Source of the DNA: Shewanella chilikensis
GTDB taxonomy: Bacteria; Pseudomonadota; Gammaproteobacteria; Enterobacterales; Shewanellaceae
Length of the DNA stretch: 49,022 bases
NCBI RefSeq assembly: GCF_002836945.1
Contig: NZ_NIJM01000030.1
Span: 1-49,022, forward strand
Direction of reading: 5' to 3'
Shown here: positions 44,297 through 49,022 of the stretch, in pieces
Layout of the letters: each line of letters opens with the position of its first letter
Position numbering within the stretch: the stretch's first letter is position 1
The notes under the pieces: model-generated
What the model saw: only the letters and a program-made list of their open reading frames with translations
Told to the model about the DNA's origin: nothing
The model's database searches: none
Position numbers and translations under genes: made by a program

Positions 44297-45601
44297 TTGG
44301 AAGACAATCAGCCATTAAGAGCCATGCCACTGTTTGACCGCGCAGACTTGCTTTTGCAGGGTAACCCTGTGGTCAACAGCTATATTACCCAATTAAGCCT
44401 AGGTAAAGTGGCCGATGCGGGTCTCTTGCTTGAGCATGCAACCGATTGGCTCTATGAACAAAGAGACTGTGAGAACAACTACAAGGCTTATCGCAGCGAG
44501 TTGACGACCTTTTTTCACTGGTGTTTCGATGTTGCAGGTATATCTGCCGCCAATATGGGCCGACGGGAAATGGGTCGTTACGTGGCTTATTGCCAGGCGC
44601 CACCGACAGAATTAGTGGGTTATTTCAATGTAGCGCAATTTAAGACGGATAAGCTCAGTCAAAGCCGGGAGCCCAATCCCAACTGGCGGCCGTTTATTGG
44701 TCGCAAGGCGCTCGGCAAACCTTTGCCTTACAGCCTGAGTGATAATGCTTTAAAGACAAAAATTGCAATACTTTCATCATTTTATACTTATCTTATGAGC
44801 GAAGAATATTGTGAGCGCAATCCGGCGCAACTCTGGCTCAATCACAGTCGCTTTGCCAATAAGAGTAAGTTCAGGGTGGATCCTGCCGAAGAGCAACTCA
44901 AGGTGTTCAGTGAGCTGCAATGGTCTTATCTTGTGACTTGTGTACAGCGCCTGGCAGAAGCCGAGCCGGCACAACATCAACGCAGTCTGTTCTTGATTAA
45001 CCTGATGTACGGCTGTTATCTGCGGATCTCGGAAATTGCCGCTCGTGCCGGTTATGCGCCAACCATGAGTCAATTCAAGCGCCATAATCACAGCGGTATC
45101 TGGTATTTTCATATTCCCAGGAGTAAAGGCGGCAAGGCCAGAAACGTAGCCGTATCCAAGGCGTTATTGCAATCACTGCAAAGTTATCGGCGCCATTTGG
45201 GGCTGAGCGATTATCCCGAAACCAATGAAACTACGCCGCTGTTTATACGGCATCGAGCCGCCGGCCGTGGTCGGGAAAGTGGCGAGCTCAATGCCAACCT
45301 CGGCATACGTCAATTGCGGGATGAAATTCAGTTTTTGATCAACTGCGCCGCCGACGATGCCGAGAAAGATGGCTTTATCCGTGAAGCCAATGAAATGCGG
45401 CAGCTCACTGCGCACAGCATCCGCCACACAGGGATCACCCATGACATCAATCTCAATGGCCGACCTTTATCCCATGTGCAGGCCGACGCCGGTCATGAAA
45501 GCATAGACACAACATCACAGTACCTGCACACCAGCCAAGAGGAAAGACACCAGAGTGCATCCGCCAAGCCACTGGATAGACTTCAGGGAATTGAGAGTTA
45601 A
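44297..45601 (+). CDS. Solitary tyrosine site-specific recombinase
   Basis: The 434-residue protein contains an N-terminal SAM-like core-binding domain and a C-terminal catalytic domain. The catalytic residues are R243 (YLRISEIA), H373 and R376 (HSIRHTG), H400 (AGHES) and the nucleophile Y409 (TSQYLH), with a beta-hairpin lysine candidate in SKGGKARN. All are intact, so it should be active. The start is TTG 44297 (no clear ribosome binding site); ATG 44324 is possible. There is no tRNA, excisionase, phage or mobile-element gene nearby, and no recognisable attachment site. It is followed by about 900 bp of gene-poor DNA. Confidence 0.85.
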   Translation: MEDNQPLRAMPLFDRADLLLQGNPVVNSYITQLSLGKVADAGLLLEHATDWLYEQRDCENNYKAYRSELTTFFHWCFDVAGISAANMGRREMGRYVAYCQAPPTELVGYFNVAQFKTDKLSQSREPNPNWRPFIGRKALGKPLPYSLSDNALKTKIAILSSFYTYLMSEEYCERNPAQLWLNHSRFANKSKFRVDPAEEQLKVFSELQWSYLVTCVQRLAEAEPAQHQRSLFLINLMYGCYLRISEIAARAGYAPTMSQFKRHNHSGIWYFHIPRSKGGKARNVAVSKALLQSLQSYRRHLGLSDYPETNETTPLFIRHRAAGRGRESGELNANLGIRQLRDEIQFLINCAADDAEKDGFIREANEMRQLTAHSIRHTGITHDINLNGRPLSHVQADAGHESIDTTSQYLHTSQEERHQSASAKPLDRLQGIES

Positions 45602-46512
45602 TCCAAGAATATTGCTTAGAGGTTTAAGGTGGCTCAGGGAGGAAATCGCCTTAAACCCAAGGATTACCGGTAATAACCCTCAGATTTCAAACAGCTACAC
45701 ATATAAATGCGCACAATGTATATTATGTTAAATTTGTTCCGAGTGAATCTATCTACATACCCTTTCTGCTTTCCCTGTTTGCCCCACAAATCCATGCACC
45801 CGCATCATGGAGCTGTTTCATGTAAAACATGCTCGGCAAGAATGTCCTGAATTGAGTTAAGTCCACTCTCGTTGTGTTGACTCGGGTTTTGCTTCAACTT
45901 TTGAGACTAATTTTTCGCATTGCTTTGATTGTAACTACACTCGGTTGTTACTGACAGTCATCAAGACTAGTTGATTGCCCAGCGGGTTGGCTAATGGTTT
46001 CCCGCCATAGCTTATGGGTTTTCCGATAATCTTGCTGCACCGCAATTGTCTCTACATCTTTTAGATGGCTGATCTGAAACAACCAGAAACTCGGACGCTT
46101 TACTCTATTTAACATAGTCATCCAGAGGTTAAGTTTCCATTTGCCCGTCAAATAGATCCGGTAATCGCAGTGACTTCAACAATGTCTTGAACAGTGAACG
46201 ACATTCCTGAGATTTTGTGCTTTCCATACTAGGTTTTCCTTTGGTTATGTTCCCAGAAAAGGCTTGCAGCATCTTTTAAAAAACAGCCGTCAATCAAAAA
46301 TGAAGTGCCTTCTCCACATAGCTGTTTAACTTTCTTGCCGAGATCATAAGGGCTGCATCCCCGGTTTTATTTCCTCAGGGTTTATGTGGAGTAACACATA
46401 AACTCCTCATCGATTTGAATAGGGTTAATCTATGATATCAGTAACTTGTATTTAAGTTGGCCCTAATTGTAAATGGGAATAAATATCATTTAATAGGGCT
46501 GATACTTGTGCT
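45602..46512. other. Gene-poor, AT-richer stretch after the recombinase
   Basis: About 910 bp without a supportable gene. Minus-strand fragments read like protein in changing frames: a 32-codon frame with ATG at 46227 (MESTKSQECRSL...) and an AAGGA upstream, a 67-codon frame at 45948-46151, and an open stretch around 46237-46345 reading YDLGKKVKQLCGEG. None is continuous or known to me. A hairpin TTTATGTG/CACATAAA lies at 46381-46402. This pattern suggests decayed coding DNA or very small genes. Just before 46513 an AT-rich sequence may be a weak Fur site. Confidence 0.45.
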
Positions 46513-46815
46513 ATGTTGCGATTCTTTATCAAACCAATTCTTCGGACATCGCAACTCATGTGGTACCTCCTGTTGATCCTGACGATGGCCCTGGGTTCGC
46601 TGCTTATCTATTTGGGCAGTAAACATCAGGTATTGCTTGCCAAATCTTTGCCCTGGCAGGCCAAACTGCTGGGCACTTTATTAATGCTGCTGACTCTGCT
46701 CGGTTGGGGGTTACTGTTGACGGCCTCAGCCGCGCTGTTTTTTTGGCTAATGCTGCTTTCCATGCTGCTGGGCTCCCTGCCCTTCATTTCCCTGCTCAAG
46801 GGAGACAACGAATGA
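46513..46815 (+). CDS. DUF3325-like small membrane protein
   Basis: The 100 residues contain about three hydrophobic segments and fit the DUF3325 pattern (GSLLIYLGSKHQ, LPWQAKLLGTLLMLLTLLGW, FFWLMLLSMLLGSLPFISLL). The family sits ahead of DUF3649 and PepSY-TM genes in iron-uptake loci. No strong ribosome binding site precedes the ATG at 46513; an ATG at 46558 would drop 15 residues and still keep the core. Its stop overlaps the next start as ATGA. Confidence 0.7.
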   Translation: MLRFFIKPILRTSQLMWYLLLILTMALGSLLIYLGSKHQVLLAKSLPWQAKLLGTLLMLLTLLGWGLLLTASAALFFWLMLLSMLLGSLPFISLLKGDNE

Positions 46816-47099
46816 CAACCATTAAAAAAGATAAAATCCGTCCTGACTGGCTGGGAAAAACCCTTGCCGGCGCCTTGCTGGGCTTTGCCCTGGCAGTGGC
46901 ACTCAGTGGTATCTTTGCCTGGGTGGGACCTGGTGGAATAGATGCCAAAGATAAGGTGCAATTCAATATGTGGCTGATAGCGCCACTCTGGCTTTCATTC
47001 TTCAGCTTCAGCTATTTGTTCTACAGTGCCCGCCGCGCCATTTTCTGGCTAATGGCGGCCAACGTGCTTGCATGGCTGCTGCTATGGTGGGTTAAGTAA
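46812..47099 (+). CDS. DUF3649 iron-uptake-associated membrane protein
   Basis: The 95 residues have three membrane helices: TLAGALLGFALAVALSGIFAW, MWLIAPLWLSFFSFSYLFY and FWLMAANVLAWLLLWW. The length and the WL.APLW..F..SYLF.S.RRA pattern match DUF3649, usually annotated as an iron transporter component without biochemical proof. It begins inside the previous stop (ATGA), and its own TAA directly abuts the PepSY start, so the three genes are tightly coupled. Confidence 0.82.
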   Translation: MTTIKKDKIRPDWLGKTLAGALLGFALAVALSGIFAWVGPGGIDAKDKVQFNMWLIAPLWLSFFSFSYLFYSARRAIFWLMAANVLAWLLLWWVK

Positions 47100-48737
47100 A
47101 TGCAGATCCGCAGCGATATTCTCAGAATTTATCAAACACTTCATACCTGGGTGGGCATACTCGCCGGGATTTTACTGTTTATCGGTTTTTATGCCGGCGC
47201 CCTGACCATGTTCAAGGAAGAGATTGCCGCCTGGTCATCACCACCGCAAACCATTTTGCCACAGGTGAAACTGGAACAGATGGACCAACTACTCAGCGAA
47301 GCCAGAGCGCAACACCCTGAGTTAAGTAAGGGCTTCAGCCTTCATCTTGCCAGCGACAAGCATTCGCCTTTGAGTTGGTACGCCTCCGGCAGTGAGCGGC
47401 AATGGGGTCTGGGCGATGAGCTTTGGCATGCTGGTTTAAACCATCAAGGTGAGCTCATCTCCCATAAGGAACCCAAGAGCCAACTGGCACGCTTGATAGA
47501 CGAGCTGCACCGCACCGGCGGTATTCCCGGTGATATGGGACACGAGCAGCTCGGTGCTTATTTTATGGGGGTTGCCGGCATTCTCTATTTTCTGGCATTG
47601 GTTTCCGGGGTGATCTTCCTGCTGCCAACTCTGGTGAAAACGCTGTTTGCCTTAAGGCGCAAGAAAGGGCCCAATCGTTTTTGGCTCGACAGCCACAATT
47701 TGCTTGGCATCACCGCCCTGCCATTTCATATCATTATCAGTTTGACCGTGGTGGTGTTTGTCTTTCACGATCAATTGTACGGCGCCTTGGGGCAGTTTGT
47801 TTATGGCGATAAGCCGATGTTCAACCGCGAAGCGCCCAAGGGCGAAGTGCGCTCACTGAGCACCCTGCCCCCGGTAACAGAACTGGTTGCTCGGGCCGAA
47901 AGCTTCGCGCCCGGTTATCAGGCACTCAGTTTGACCTATGTGGGCATGGATACTCCGGCTCCCATGGTCCGGATGGCCATGTATAACGAAGAAGCGTTGA
48001 TGCGCGGCCCGATAGGAGACTTTCTTTATATCAACCCCTACACCCTTGAGGTGGGCAACAGCACCTTTACTCCGGGGGAAGAAGGCGTTTGGGGCCGGAT
48101 GGTTTCGGTATTCTTTGGACTGCACTTTGGCTCCTACGGCGGCTATCCCGGTCGCTGGCTTTATTTTTTCCTCGGAATGAGTGGTGCCATGCTGTTTTAC
48201 AGCGGTAATCTGCTCTGGCTGGAAAAGCGCCGCAGTAAACAGCGCAAGGGGGAGCCCATTCCAGAGCAACCAAGAAGAGTCAGGCTCCTTGGAGCCGCTA
48301 CTGTAGGAATTTGCTTGGGTTCAATGTTAGGCGTTGCGCTGGCCATGTTGCTGGGTAAATGGGGATATGCTCATGTAGAAAATATCAATCATCTGTATCT
48401 GTGGAGCTACTACGCCAGTTTCCTTATCGCCCTGGCTTATGCTTTCTGGCGTGGTGCTGCCAGAGCCGCGGTAACACTGCAAGCGCTATCGGCGCTGGTC
48501 TGTCTGGCAATGCCGCTGACATCCATCCTGGCGTTGTTGGCCCCCGGTCTTGAAATTTGGGCACCGGAGACCCCAGGCACCTGGGCGGTGGATCTTACCG
48601 CATTCGGTTTTGCCGCCATCTTTGCCTTTGGCGCGCTCAAAACCTTTAAACGAGCGACCCAGGGTCCGGCTGACAGTATCTGGGCCATACCACAAAAACA
48701 GCCTATTGCTGCGCTGCAAACCAGTATTCAGTCTTAA
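47100..48737 (+). CDS. PepSY-TM domain protein, iron-reductase-like
   Basis: The 545-residue inner-membrane protein has a PepSY-TM core: ILRIYQTLHTWVGILAGILLFIGFYAGALTMF at the start, a long periplasmic part, LHRTGGIPGDMGHEQLGAYFMGVAGILYFLALVSGVIFLLP, RFWLDSHNLLGITALPFHIIISLTVVVF, FFGLHFGSYGGYPGRWLYFFLGMSGAMLFYSGNLLWLEKRR, and three further helices. The paired histidines of these helices (LHTW, DSHNLLG, LHFG) resemble heme-binding sites of FoxB-type ferrisiderophore reductases. Reduction of iron from siderophores is inferred. It is the last gene of the DUF3325/DUF3649/PepSY unit; no TonB receptor adjoins. Confidence 0.88.
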   Translation: MQIRSDILRIYQTLHTWVGILAGILLFIGFYAGALTMFKEEIAAWSSPPQTILPQVKLEQMDQLLSEARAQHPELSKGFSLHLASDKHSPLSWYASGSERQWGLGDELWHAGLNHQGELISHKEPKSQLARLIDELHRTGGIPGDMGHEQLGAYFMGVAGILYFLALVSGVIFLLPTLVKTLFALRRKKGPNRFWLDSHNLLGITALPFHIIISLTVVVFVFHDQLYGALGQFVYGDKPMFNREAPKGEVRSLSTLPPVTELVARAESFAPGYQALSLTYVGMDTPAPMVRMAMYNEEALMRGPIGDFLYINPYTLEVGNSTFTPGEEGVWGRMVSVFFGLHFGSYGGYPGRWLYFFLGMSGAMLFYSGNLLWLEKRRSKQRKGEPIPEQPRRVRLLGAATVGICLGSMLGVALAMLLGKWGYAHVENINHLYLWSYYASFLIALAYAFWRGAARAAVTLQALSALVCLAMPLTSILALLAPGLEIWAPETPGTWAVDLTAFGFAAIFAFGALKTFKRATQGPADSIWAIPQKQPIAALQTSIQS

Positions 48738-48764
48738 GCTGTTATTTGAATCATTCCATAACCA

Positions 48765-48782
48765 AGCCCCGCGAGCGGGGCT
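48765..48782. terminator. Terminator between the PepSY gene and the tRNA-like repeats
   Basis: AGCCCCGC / GCGGGGCT stem with a two-base loop. It follows the PepSY gene (27 bp past the stop, then CTTTG on the plus strand) and also follows the leftmost tRNA-like unit on the minus strand, where only a weak T run is present. Confidence 0.75.
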
Positions 48783-48792
48783 CTTTGAATTT

Positions 48793-48878
48793 GGCAAAGG
48801 AGCAGGGATTTGAACCCTGCATAACGGCGCTATAAACCCGGCAATCCGCTAACCGCCTATACCAGGCTAATCGCTATC
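48793..48878 (-). repeat. tRNA-like unit 1 (intact 3' half with CCA)
   Basis: On the minus strand the 3' end is a textbook tRNA: T arm CAGGG-TTCAAAT-CCCTG, acceptor half CTCCTTT, G and an encoded CCA (48792-48794). A D-arm-like GCC-TGGTATA-GGC lies 5' of it. No matching 5' acceptor half (AAAGGAG) is found, and no 5-bp anticodon stem with a 7-base loop can be drawn, so it is not a normal tRNA. It is 86 bp long and differs from unit 2 by one base. Confidence 0.65.
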
Positions 48879-48895
48879 ATCAAAACCGAGATACG

Positions 48896-48924
48896 AAAAA
48901 GCCCGCCTGTTTGCACAAGCGGGC
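48896..48924 (-). terminator. Terminator between the two tRNA-like units
   Basis: On the minus strand GCCCGC and GCGGGC pair around a 12-base loop, followed by TTTTT. It lies just 3' of unit 2, so the units are transcribed right to left, from beyond the window edge. Confidence 0.85.
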
Positions 48925-48936
48925 CTCTCTGAATAT

Positions 48937-49022
48937 GGCAAAGGAGCAGGGATTTGAACCCTGCATAACGGCGCTATAAACCCAGCAATCCGCTAACCGC
49001 CTATACCAGGCTAATCGCTATC
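48937..49022 (-). repeat. tRNA-like unit 2 (second tandem copy)
   Basis: This is an 86-bp copy of unit 1 with a single G/A difference (near 48984), spaced exactly 144 bp from it. It too carries the T arm, the acceptor 3' half and an encoded CCA. Similarity continues leftward through a CTCT.TGAAT.TGGC stretch into each terminator. The window ends at the end of the shared part, so the array may go on to the right. Confidence 0.65.

Noticed and set aside
48793..49022. Two ordinary tRNA genes at the right edge
   Set aside because: The T arm and CCA end are perfect, but no 5' acceptor partner and no anticodon stem-loop could be drawn.
1..49022. CRISPR array, prophage, insertion sequence or defence island
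   Set aside because: No regularly spaced repeats, cas, transposase, phage structural or restriction genes were seen; most of the window is conserved core chromosome.

Overview
The window looks like core chromosome of a Shewanella-type gammaproteobacterium. The evidence is the FNR homologue of the EtrA type with its three N-terminal cluster cysteines, the order ttcA-uspE-etrA-(SafE)-ccoSIH-ccoPQON, and the long E. coli-like synteny uraA / hda / yfgD-bepA / perM / bcp-gcvR-dapA-bamC. Base composition appears close to 50% GC or slightly above. The species cannot be fixed from the sequence alone. No rRNA, CRISPR array, intact insertion sequence, prophage or recognisable defence island is present.

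Layout. 1-311: gene-free, with hairpins and the uraA terminator. 312-3770: uracil permease uraA (minus), then a DUF2066 exported protein and hda (plus). 3790-5739: a large lipoprotein with a HELAH zinc-protease-like motif. 6065-7236: ppiC, a methyltransferase gene broken by an internal deletion, and a short MscS-type channel. 7499-10874: a CSS/EAL cyclic-di-GMP phosphodiesterase gene carrying one frameshift, overlapped by a FAN1-like VRR-NUC nuclease gene. 10977-13002: a PepSY-TM / DUF2271 / DUF4198 module, probably iron-related. 13294-22292: DUF2069, an ArsC-like protein, BepA, a TusA-like protein, PerM, ArgP/ArgO, GcvR-Bcp, DapA and BamC. 22647-26821: an RND efflux pair. 26989-29134: a 280-nt leader rich in hairpins, a 90-residue conserved-looking protein and a periplasmic-sensor GGDEF protein. 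29206-33456: dgt, a small membrane-anchored protein, ttcA and uspE. 33546-41476: etrA and the complete cbb3 oxidase locus (structural genes ccoNOQP, assembly genes ccoHIS, and a SafE-like protein). 41742-45601: a lipoprotein, an HD-GYP response regulator, a Fur-box-controlled Cys-rich small protein and a lone tyrosine recombinase. 45602-46512: gene-poor, possibly decayed DNA. 46513-48737: a DUF3325/DUF3649/PepSY iron-uptake operon. 48793-49022: two tandem tRNA-like units.

How the genes work together. The clearest functional block is respiratory. EtrA (33546-34298) is encoded just downstream of the cbb3 oxidase assembly genes. The ccoN promoter region holds a perfect FNR box and a near-perfect second one centred 42 bp away, and a third FNR-like box lies between etrA and uspE. 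Iron themes recur: two PepSY modules and a perfect Fur inverted repeat before the Cys-rich gene. Cyclic-di-GMP turnover is represented by a GGDEF, an EAL (frameshifted) and an HD-GYP protein. The most unusual items are the tRNA 3'-half tandem repeats at the right edge, the structured leader at 26989-27269, and the Fur-controlled Cys-rich gene next to a solitary recombinase. None of these is proven to be a new system.
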